This document shows, one piece after another, positions 7,223-14,052 of a DNA stretch of 64,000 nt. Origin of the DNA: Psychrobacillus sp042944905 (GTDB lineage Bacteria > Bacillota > Bacilli > Bacillales_A > Planococcaceae); the NCBI RefSeq assembly GCF_042944905.1, contig NZ_CP168496.1, forward strand, positions 1,364,001 through 1,428,000. The letters run 5' to 3'. The first letter of the stretch is position 1. Every line of letters begins with the position of its first letter. The notes under the pieces were generated by a model. It was not told the origin of the DNA. It searched no databases and saw nothing but the letters and a program-made list of their open reading frames with translations. A program made the translations under genes and the position numbers.

Positions 7223-7250
7223 TTGTAAACAATTTCTAGATGTGTATAAT
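7223..7250 (+). promoter_or_regulatory. Sigma-A type promoter of the island genes
   Basis: TTGTAA at 7223-7228 and a perfect TATAAT at 7245-7250 are spaced by 16 bases. It lies 69 bases upstream of ATG 7319 and suggests that the next two genes have their own promoter. Confidence 0.6.
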
Positions 7251-7318
7251 AAATATAAATATTCGAAAATAATAATAGCTTTAAATAGATCAAACAAAAA
7301 ATATGTAATAACTACAAG

Positions 7319-7555
7319 ATGTCGTTATATACTATGGACATCATACAAATAGAAAAGCTTTTAGAAGAGAATGATTTTAAACTAACAATAAAAAATAGCG
7401 AGCGAATCATTTTCTGTATGTTTTCACTTGACAGTTACATGCAAAATAAGGACTCTTTTTTACAATTTGTTCTAATATTGAATTATCTGGATAAATTTAT
7501 TTTGATAGTTTATGATTATTTTAGTGAAACTGTTGAAGAGTGGTGTAGAGGATGA
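7319..7555 (+). CDS. Small hypothetical protein coupled to the zinc-finger/TPR gene
   Basis: A 78-codon ORF of unknown family, with a charged N-terminal half (IIQIEKLLEENDFKLTIKN) and a hydrophobic aromatic middle (FVLILNYLDKFILIVYDYF). There is no clear ribosome binding site before ATG 7319 or the alternative ATG 7334, which weakens the call. It overlaps the next start by four bases (ATGA at 7552-7555), the classical sign of translational coupling, and follows a good promoter. It could be a small partner or a regulatory leader peptide for the downstream protein; a role as antitoxin or immunity partner is speculation. Confidence 0.5.
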   Translation: MSLYTMDIIQIEKLLEENDFKLTIKNSERIIFCMFSLDSYMQNKDSFLQFVLILNYLDKFILIVYDYFSETVEEWCRG

Positions 7556-9278
7556 ATTTGTGCAAGGTTTGCGGTTCTATAATTAGCAATTATTTTTGTC
7601 AAATACTTCAAAATCATATATGTACTAATTGTTGTAATCAATTTCAACTTTGTAAATTGGATAAATGGGATCAAATATTAGAAGAGGACGTCGACATAGA
7701 TGAACTTAGTGAAAAATGTTTAAACTGCAAAGGTTTAACTAGAAATATAAATGAGGAAATTGGGAATAATGGTTTTTATTCGATGACCTCATTTACTTAT
7801 AAGGATAAGTATGTATTTAGTAGTACTCCTGGGGATTTATTTAATAAGAAAAGAATAGTATTATTAGAAGATTTTAATGAAGATCTAGACGCTAAATACT
7901 ATTTGGCTGAAAGTTTATATGGTATTGGTAGATCGGAACAAGCTATTGAATTATTGAAATACATACAGATTCAATGTGAGTCTATAGAAGTTCTTATACT
8001 ACTAGGAAAAGCATATATATCCTTAGGAGATTACAATAATTCAGAACTGTGTTTTAGAAATGCCCTTAAATATGATTTTAATAATGCTCTAATATATAGA
8101 CAACTTGGGGATGTATGCCAATATAAAGGAGATTATATTAGTAGTATTCATTATTACCAACAATCTTTGGATAATTTTGGTCTAGCAGTTTCATATTCAA
8201 AAATAGAAAATTATGGAAAAGTAATAGAATATTCTAATCACTATTTAGAACAAGAATACGATTGGGAATCTTTAAAAATTATAGTTACAGAACAACGTGA
8301 AGGTAAAGTTAATTACATGAATATTGACTATGACATTTTTGCGTTTTCAACATTATATCAATTAATGTCAATTAGCTATTTAGAATTAAACAACTTAGAT
8401 TTGGCTCTACAATATATTGACCGTGCCGTAGAACTTAATAATAAGGATGTCTCATTCGCAAAGATACAAGGTATAATTATTGGTCGAAAACATGGCCAAG
8501 GTGAAATAGTAAAATACGAAGAAGATATAAAAATGTTAAAGGCTTATGCAGAACTTCGTGCAAGTAGTATTACAACATTAAAATCATTTTCTCCTGATGA
8601 GCAGGTTATTTTGTATACAGGAAATCAAGATGATAACGTCAAAAATTTTTTGGTAAAACAAATTTTTTCTTCTTTAAGATCTATATTGCCTTTAACTAGT
8701 CATATTACTCCATCATTAGAACAAGCTGCAGATGAGGATAAGTATACTGACTTATTTAGAGCAAATATGAAATGGTTGAATGAAGTATTTGGTTGGACTA
8801 CACATACACAAGATAGAGGAGGATTCACTCGGGATATTTTTGGGGTTAGGGGTGGTATTGGAGAAAGAGATATTGTAATAAAATCCCACGAAGATAAAGA
8901 TTTAATGATTGGTGAAGCATTAATTCTAAAAGGTTTGGATACTACTGTCATACAAACGCATACTGAAAAACCTTTTGGTTACGATATCCAGAGCGCAAAT
9001 TTCCAAATAATTATTATATGGGGTTTTTCAAAAACACCCGATAATTTATGGGGAAAATATAAAAAATTAGTTCTTTCCCGTACCAAAGGCTTTTTTTCAG
9101 TAACAAAATTGGAGAAGTAGAGGAATTGATTCCTGATATCGATAAACAAGCATTAAGAACATTTTATACTATTCATTCTACAGATCAAGAGGATATTGAA
9201 GCAACAGTAATTCATGTTTATGTGGATATTTATAATGAAATGAAGCGAAGGATTTCTGAATCTTCACGAAGAAAATAA
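7552..9278 (+). pseudogene. Zinc-finger, TPR and nuclease-like domain protein, frame-shifted at a T7 run
   Basis: The intact frame gives 522 residues (7552-9120). Cys pairs C4/C7, C24/C27 and C56/C59 suggest an N-terminal zinc ribbon; residues about 105-310 form tetratricopeptide-like helical pairs (for example LGKAYISLGDYNNSELCF); the C-terminal part carries GERDIVI (D440) and GEALILKG (E455), spaced like a PD-(D/E)XK-type core, then FQIIIIWGFS. At T7 9091-9097 the coding pattern moves to another frame and continues (VEELIPDIDKQALRTF, then HVYVDIYNEMKRRIS) to a stop at 9276-9278; one more T would give 575 residues. The domain layout recalls effector proteins of bacterial defence islands. The nuclease call is inference from two short motifs; the TPR call is solid. 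Confidence 0.65.
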
Positions 9279-9316
9279 TAAATCTAAGGCGTTATTCGCG
9301 CTAAAGTAGTTACAGA

Positions 9317-9430
9317 ACGTTAGGCCGTAGCAACATTAAAATAACTTTAGATACTGACTCGCATGTATTTCCTAATATGTGGGAGGTAGTGGCTAATCAA
9401 ATTGATGCTTTACTAAAAGAATCAAATTAA
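9317..9430 (+). pseudogene. Tyrosine recombinase (phage integrase) C-terminal remnant
   Basis: The frame LGRSNIKITLDTDSHVFPNM followed by ANQIDALLKESN and a stop is the last segment of phage/transposon integrases, which normally read LGHSS.ITLDTYSHVFPNM. Here the conserved His of LGH is Arg and the catalytic Tyr of DTYSH is Asp, and everything upstream is missing (a stop lies at 9302-9304). It is therefore a dead relic. Together with the tRNA fragment on the other strand 100 bases away it marks an old integration site. Confidence 0.75.
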
Positions 9431-9527
9431 CAATTGCTTTTATAGCGGTATTTTAGGTAGTTAATTTAAAAAAGAGAAAAAGACAAAACACTCTTATGTA
9501 TTAAGGTTTGTGGCTTATATCTAATGA

Positions 9528-9573
9528 TAGTCCCGACTGGTCTCGAACCAACGATCCCCACCTTGCCGAGGTG
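9528..9573 (-). pseudogene. 3' half of a tRNA (Gly-like), probable attachment-site scar
   Basis: Read on the minus strand, 9573-9558 forms an anticodon arm (TCACC/GGTGG stem, seven-base loop TCGGCAA), followed by a variable region and a T arm with GGTTCGAGACC, then an acceptor-like CGGGACTA. It resembles the 3' half of Bacillales tRNA-Gly, whose anticodon arm reads CACCTTGCCAAGGTG. Position 33 is C instead of T, no CCA follows, and no 5' half (D arm or matching acceptor strand) is found upstream. This is what integration at a tRNA 3' end leaves behind. Confidence 0.65.
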
Positions 9574-9653
9574 AAACAAATGAGATTGTTTCCAAATACT
9601 TTTAACTTTCACTTTAGAATCGTTAATAGTAAGTAAATATAACAAAGTAAAAC

Positions 9654-9832
9654 AGCAGCCGAAATTGTATCTTTGGCTGCTAAATTTATCTATAGAATAG
9701 AATCTATTCTTTCATTCGAAGTGGAACTAAAAAACTAACGCTGTGGTTGAAGGAATGCGATGGACGCACTTAAGCCACAGAATTTCCGGAAAGAAAAGAG
9801 CCGATGGCAGTGATAGAGTCACTTCCATCGGC
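9654..9832. repeat. Structured intergenic element, copy 1
   Basis: Four hairpins can be read. P1: 9654-9661 with 9674-9681 around AAATTGTATCTT. P2: AGAATAG 9694-9700 with CTATTCT 9704-9710, then TTCATT. P3: CTGTGG 9741-9746 with CCACAG 9775-9780, enclosing GCGATGGAC. Then CCGGAAA and P4: 9800-9807 with 9825-9832, capped by AGTGA/TCACT. The same order of parts occurs at 27280-27456 with different stems. It lies between the tRNA scar and the end of rqcH; on the minus strand P4 can serve as the rqcH terminator. RNA gene or mobile repeat cannot be told from this alone. Confidence 0.6.
9800..9832 (-). terminator. Probable rqcH terminator (P4 of structured element)
   Basis: On the minus strand the 8-bp lower stem plus AGTGA/TCACT upper stem is followed by TCTTTTCTTTCC, a T-rich tail, 80 bases past the rqcH stop codon. 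Confidence 0.6.
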
Positions 9833-9910
9833 TTCTTCATCCTCTAGGTAAAGGTATAGCATATTTGCAATCCATAGCAAATCGGAAACCACCTCGTCTC
9901 CAAGAAATTT

Positions 9911-11596
9911 CTATTTCTTCATCAACCGAATCTTCTCCTCATCCGGAGTAACAAACACCGTAGTCTGCTCAAAATAAATCACAAACCCCGGTTTAGCCCC
10001 ACTTGGCTTCTTCACTTGCTTAATCACAGTATAATCCACCGGCACCGAAGCAGACTCCCGAGCTTTACTAAAATAAGCGGCAAGATTCGCTGCTTCAAGT
10101 AATGCTACTTCCGATGGATTATCGGAATGTATAACAACATGGGATCCTGGGATATCCTTGGTGTGAAGCCATGTGTCCGATTTTTTAGCTAACTTAAATG
10201 TAACAAAATCATTTTGCTTATTGTTTTTACCAACGGAGATTTCTGTGCCATCTGATGCAAAGAATTTTTCAGGTGTTGGTTTCGTCGGTTTTTTCTTCTT
10301 TTTGGAAGCACGAGCTTTTAGTAATCCTTGCTCCATTAACTCTTCTCGAATTTCTTCGATGTCGGTTGGAGATGCTTGCATGACTTGTTGTAGCAGTAAT
10401 TCAAAGTAGGTAATATCTTCATTCGTAATTTTGAATTGTTGTTCAATTTTTAGTAATGCCGTTTTTGCTTTTGTGTAGCGACTGTAATAGCTTTGTGCAT
10501 TTTGAGTTGCTGATTTTCGGTTATCTAAAGGAATGACAACTGTTTTTCCATCCTCATCGTAATAGTTCACTAGCTCGACTTCTTTTAGCCCTTTTTCAAT
10601 TGAATAAGAGTTTGCCATTAATAGCTCTCCGTACAATTGGAATGTATCTAGTTTTTCGGCTTGTTCGAAATCTTTTTGGAGTTTTTTCATCTTCAGCTTC
10701 AATTTGTTTAATTCGTTTTGAAGCCATTTTTCTAGGTCTCCTGCTTGTTGTTTTACACGGTCGCGTTCTGCTTTGGCGAAATACACTCGATCTAATAAAT
10801 TTCCTAGCGTTTCTTCGCTAAATTTGTCGCCATCTAGATGAGTTAATTCATTCGGTGAATAATACGTTTTTCCGCCTGATTCGACAATTTGTATCGCGGC
10901 TCCACCTTGTTCAAATTCCTGCATATATGTTTTGTAAATTTCGACACGATTCGCACCGTCTTGGAATCGATGAAGTAATTCTTTTGCATGTAAAGGAGAG
11001 AAACCGGAAATCTGCTCGACGATCTCATTGGATTCATTGACCGATTGAATCACTTTCAACAGTTCCTCCGAATACTCTAAGGGATGGAGCTTATTTTGAG
11101 CAGGAGGTGCAATATAGGGCTGACCAGGTAAAATTGTTCGGTAACTATTCATGGAAGGTGATAAGTGCTTTATGCTTTCCAAAATAAGATTTCGAGTTGG
11201 GTCAACTAATAGTAAGTTACTATGACGTCCCATTATTTCCATATGGATTTCTCGTGTAATATCATCTCCAATTTCGTTTTTACTTTGAATTTGGAAGATA
11301 ATAATACGATCTGTTTCATGTTGGCGAATAGAAGAAATGATTCCACCTTCTAAATGTTTACGTAAAACCATGCAAAATAATGGAGGTGTTGCAGGATTGT
11401 CAATTGTTTCGTTTGTAATTTGCACACGTGAATAAGAAGGGTGTACAGAAAACAATAATTTAAAGTTCTGTCCTTGTGCACGAATTTGCATTAAAATTTC
11501 TTGTGCATTTGGTTGATGTATTTTAGAAATACGTCCCGTTACTAATTGTTGCAATTCAGTTTTCATTGAAATTGTAAATAAACCATCAAAAGCCAT
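9911..11596 (-). CDS. rqcH: Ribosome quality control protein RqcH (NEMF/YloA)
   Basis: A 561-residue NEMF-family protein that binds stalled 50S-peptidyl-tRNA complexes and recruits tRNA-Ala to add poly-alanine tails to stalled chains, which are then degraded. The order NFACT-N (MAFDGLFTISMKTEL at the start, GRHSNLLLVD near 130), two helix-hairpin-helix/coiled-coil segments (about 270-390, rich in Lys, Glu and Leu) and the C-terminal NFACT-R domain with TWLHTKDIPGSHVV is complete. Length matches the B. subtilis protein (about 570). It opposes the gmk operon, sharing its 5' region. In many older annotations this gene is called fibronectin-binding protein FbpA. In B. subtilis yloB, yloC and remA lie between rqcH and gmk; they are absent here. 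Confidence 0.93.
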   Translation of the reverse strand: MAFDGLFTISMKTELQQLVTGRISKIHQPNAQEILMQIRAQGQNFKLLFSVHPSYSRVQITNETIDNPATPPLFCMVLRKHLEGGIISSIRQHETDRIIIFQIQSKNEIGDDITREIHMEIMGRHSNLLLVDPTRNLILESIKHLSPSMNSYRTILPGQPYIAPPAQNKLHPLEYSEELLKVIQSVNESNEIVEQISGFSPLHAKELLHRFQDGANRVEIYKTYMQEFEQGGAAIQIVESGGKTYYSPNELTHLDGDKFSEETLGNLLDRVYFAKAERDRVKQQAGDLEKWLQNELNKLKLKMKKLQKDFEQAEKLDTFQLYGELLMANSYSIEKGLKEVELVNYYDEDGKTVVIPLDNRKSATQNAQSYYSRYTKAKTALLKIEQQFKITNEDITYFELLLQQVMQASPTDIEEIREELMEQGLLKARASKKKKKPTKPTPEKFFASDGTEISVGKNNKQNDFVTFKLAKKSDTWLHTKDIPGSHVVIHSDNPSEVALLEAANLAAYFSKARESASVPVDYTVIKQVKKPSGAKPGFVIYFEQTTVFVTPDEEKIRLMKK

Positions 11597-11627
11597 AATA
11601 TGTCCTCTTTCAAAACTTTATTTTTTT

Positions 11628-11644
11628 CTGGCTCCAGAAGCCAG
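11628..11644. other. Hairpin in the rqcH 5' region
   Basis: CTGGCT 11628-11633 pairs with AGCCAG 11639-11644. On the plus strand it is followed after four bases by TTTTTT, on the minus strand it sits in the expected rqcH leader. There is no plus-strand gene for it to terminate, so its role is unclear; it may be a scar of lost genes. Confidence 0.45.
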
Positions 11645-11845
11645 GTTCTCTTTTTTAATACACTTTTTTCATTTAGTTATCTAGTTTCAGCGTCTTGTCA
11701 GTACATTGAATAACTCTAAAATAGTTTTTTTTAGAAACTATTCGCTTAATCTTAAATTCATATGAAAGGATTTAGCGCGGCGGCGAATTTTATTTGCGAC
11801 GAGATAATGCTTTTCTTATTATCTTATCATTTTAAATGAAACTTG

Positions 11846-11854
11846 TGTTATAAT
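11846..11854 (+). promoter_or_regulatory. Extended -10 promoter of the gmk operon
   Basis: TGT directly followed by a perfect TATAAT (11849-11854) forms an extended -10 element about 70 bases upstream of gmk. A clear -35 is not visible (TTATCA at 11824-11829 would be 19 bases away). Confidence 0.55.
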
Positions 11855-11922
11855 GTGTTAAGTATGTAAACTGTTATAAATGTACAGGCAAACGGAGTAT
11901 GCATGTATATGAAGGAGACATT

Positions 11923-12543
11923 ATGCGAAGAGAAAAAGGTATATTGATCGTTTTATCAGGCCCTTCTGGTGTTGGTAAAGGGACAGTGAGAAAAGAATTG
12001 TTTTCAGAGCCCGGAACAAATTATGAATATTCCATCTCTATGACGACTAGACTTCCTCGTGAAGGCGAAATAGATGGAGTAGATTATTTCTTTAAGCAAA
12101 AAGAAGCGTTTGAACAGTTAATTGAACAAGGGAAGTTATTAGAATATGCCTCATATGTAGGAAATTATTATGGTACTCCGATTGATTATGTTAATGAAAC
12201 ACTCGATTCTGGCCGAGATGTGTTTTTAGAAATAGAAGTTCAAGGAGCAAGTGTTGTACGTCAAAAAGCTCCAGAAGCACTTTATATTTTCTTAGCTCCC
12301 CCTAGCTTATCTGAACTAGAACAGCGACTAATAGGTAGAGGAACGGAAACAGAAGATGTGATCAATTCTAGAATTCAAGCTGCTAGGCAAGAATTAGAAA
12401 TGATGCATTTATATGATTATGTCGTTGAAAATGATGAAGTTGCAAAAGCATGTGCAAAAATTAATGCCATTGTTGCTGCGGAACATTGTCGACGTGAACG
12501 CGTAGAAAAAAGATATTTAGCCATGTTGGAAGGGGAATTATAA
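11923..12543 (+). CDS. gmk: Guanylate kinase
   Basis: A 206-residue cytoplasmic P-loop kinase that phosphorylates GMP to GDP. The Walker A motif GPSGVGKGT is at residues 13-21, followed by the GMP-binding SMTTRLPREGEIDGVDYFF and the IEVQGA segment. ATG 11923 is chosen over the in-frame ATG 11899 because AAGGAG lies five bases ahead, and the product then matches the usual 204-207 residues. It is the first gene of a transcription unit with rpoZ, whose start codon directly follows its stop. In Bacillales Gmk is a target of (p)ppGpp inhibition, which ties GTP level to the CodY regulator encoded later in this window. Confidence 0.96.
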   Translation: MRREKGILIVLSGPSGVGKGTVRKELFSEPGTNYEYSISMTTRLPREGEIDGVDYFFKQKEAFEQLIEQGKLLEYASYVGNYYGTPIDYVNETLDSGRDVFLEIEVQGASVVRQKAPEALYIFLAPPSLSELEQRLIGRGTETEDVINSRIQAARQELEMMHLYDYVVENDEVAKACAKINAIVAAEHCRRERVEKRYLAMLEGEL

Positions 12544-12768
12544 ATGTTATATCCATCAGTAGACTCATTAAAAAATAAAATCGATTCCAAATATTCGTTA
12601 GTAAGTGTAGCTTCCAAAAGAGCTAGACAGTTACAAGAAGAAGGCGGCGAGCGTTTAACTTCATATGTTTCTGCTAAACAAGTTGGGAAAGCATTAGAAG
12701 AAGTAGCACAGGGTGAGCTTACGATCGAATCATCCCATGAAAATGCAATTTACGAGGACGAAGTTTAA
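12544..12768 (+). CDS. rpoZ: RNA polymerase omega subunit
   Basis: A 74-residue small subunit that supports assembly of the beta' subunit into RNA polymerase. The family features PSVDSLKNKIDSKYSLV and ASKRARQLQEEGGE, followed by KQVGKALEEVAQGEL, are all present. The ATG immediately follows the gmk stop, with AAGGGGA inside the end of gmk as ribosome binding site. A strong hairpin downstream (12788-12816) probably lets only part of the transcripts continue into coaBC. Confidence 0.95.
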   Translation: MLYPSVDSLKNKIDSKYSLVSVASKRARQLQEEGGERLTSYVSAKQVGKALEEVAQGELTIESSHENAIYEDEV

Positions 12769-12787
12769 TACATTTTGAAGCAAACAC

Positions 12788-12816
12788 CTCCCAAAGAATG
12801 AACAGTTCTTTGGGAG
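12788..12816 (+). terminator. Terminator between rpoZ and coaBC
   Basis: An 11-bp perfect stem (12788-12798 with 12806-12816) with a 7-base loop; the tail ATTGTTGTTT is only moderately T-rich, so it may be a partial terminator. Confidence 0.7.
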
Positions 12817-12843
12817 ATTGTTGTTTAGAGGGGAGAAATTGAT

Positions 12844-14052
12844 ATGTTAACTTCTAAAAAAATTGTTGTTTGTGTGACAGGTGGTATTGCTGTTTATAAG
12901 GCGGTCGCACTTGTAAGTAAACTTACCCAAGCAGGAGCGGACGTTAGAGTAATAATGACGAAGTCTGCGATGGAATTTGTACAACCTTTAAGTTTTCAAG
13001 TAATGTCTCGAAATGATGTGTATTTTGATACCTTTGATGAAAAAGATTCTAGCGTGATTGCGCATATTAATTTAGCAGATTGGGCTGATTTAGTTATCGT
13101 TGCTCCAGCTACTGCGAATGTGATTGGCAAACTTGCTAACGGAATTGCAGATGATATGGTGACGACTACTTTACTTGCAACTACTGCAAAGGTTTGGATT
13201 GCACCTGCGATGAATGTGCATATGTATGAAAATGCTGCAGTTATACGCAATATTGCTCAACTTTCAAAAGACGGTTATTCATTTATCGAACCTTCTGAAG
13301 GTTTTTTGGCATGTGGTTACGTAGGGAAAGGCCGTTTAGAGGAACCAGAAAAAATGGTGAAGCTTGTAGAAGCTCATTTTTCACCAAAAGATTTACCTTT
13401 AAAAGGGCAAAAAGTAGTTGTGACGGCTGGTCCTACAAGAGAACTAATTGATCCTGTTCGCTTTTTAACGAATTTCTCAAGCGGGAAGATGGGTTATGCA
13501 ATGGCGGAAGCTGCTGCTAATTTAGGCGCAGAAACGTTTTTAATTTCAGGTCCCGTAAGTATAGAAGCTCCGGCAAATGTTACGCTTATTCCTGTTGAAA
13601 GTGCTAAAGAGATGTACGATGCTGTAATGGAGCGATTTGACACTGCCTCCATTGTCATTAAAACTGCGGCGGTCGCTGACTACAAACCGAAAGAAGTACA
13701 TAGTCAAAAAATGAAAAAGCAACTAGGGGATTCGATGATTGTTTTGGAGCGGACAAGCGATATTCTTGCAGAGCTAGGTAAGAGAAAGACGAACCAGCTA
13801 TTAATCGGATTTGCTGCAGAAACAAATGATGTGATTCATTATGCAAAAGGGAAATTGGAAAAGAAAAATGCGGATTATATCGTTGCCAATGACGTGACAG
13901 AAGAAGGATCTGGATTTGGAACTGAGACAAATTCCGTCACTTTAGTAGGGAAGCATGATGTAGAAATGCATTTTGCTCATCTACCTAAAAAGGAGCTTGC
14001 ACGTCAACTGCTTCAAACTATCCTAAAACTAGAAAAAGTTGAACTGAAATGA
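12844..14052 (+). CDS. coaBC: Bifunctional phosphopantothenoylcysteine decarboxylase/synthetase
   Basis: A 402-residue enzyme catalysing two steps of coenzyme A synthesis: joining 4'-phosphopantothenate with cysteine (C-terminal CoaB) and decarboxylating the product (N-terminal CoaC). The CoaC half shows VTGGIAVYKAV, PATANVIGK, PAMNVHMY and the active-site CGYVGKGRLEEPE around residue 158. The CoaB half starts near 185 with VVVTAGPTRELIDPVRF and contains the NFSSGKMGYAMA and IKTAAVADY motifs. Its stop overlaps the priA start by four bases. Confidence 0.96.
   Translation: MLTSKKIVVCVTGGIAVYKAVALVSKLTQAGADVRVIMTKSAMEFVQPLSFQVMSRNDVYFDTFDEKDSSVIAHINLADWADLVIVAPATANVIGKLANGIADDMVTTTLLATTAKVWIAPAMNVHMYENAAVIRNIAQLSKDGYSFIEPSEGFLACGYVGKGRLEEPEKMVKLVEAHFSPKDLPLKGQKVVVTAGPTRELIDPVRFLTNFSSGKMGYAMAEAAANLGAETFLISGPVSIEAPANVTLIPVESAKEMYDAVMERFDTASIVIKTAAVADYKPKEVHSQKMKKQLGDSMIVLERTSDILAELGKRKTNQLLIGFAAETNDVIHYAKGKLEKKNADYIVANDVTEEGSGFGTETNSVTLVGKHDVEMHFAHLPKKELARQLLQTILKLEKVELK

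Larger units (their letters stand above)
9279..9910. other. 632-base junction between island and conserved chromosome
   Basis: The stretch contains, in order, the integrase remnant, an AT-rich spacer, the tRNA 3' half and structured element copy 1; 9833-9910 is the 3' untranslated region of rqcH. No intact gene is seen. Confidence 0.7.
11597..11922. other. 326-base divergent gap between rqcH and gmk
   Basis: It holds the hairpin at 11628-11644, an AATAGTT/AACTATT-type dyad near 11722-11746 and the gmk promoter. No trace of yloC or remA coding sequence could be read in any frame. Confidence 0.6.

Noticed and set aside
11762..11839. Small ORF in the rqcH-gmk gap (about 25 codons) as a remA remnant
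   Set aside because: No ribosome binding site and no similarity to RemA could be seen.
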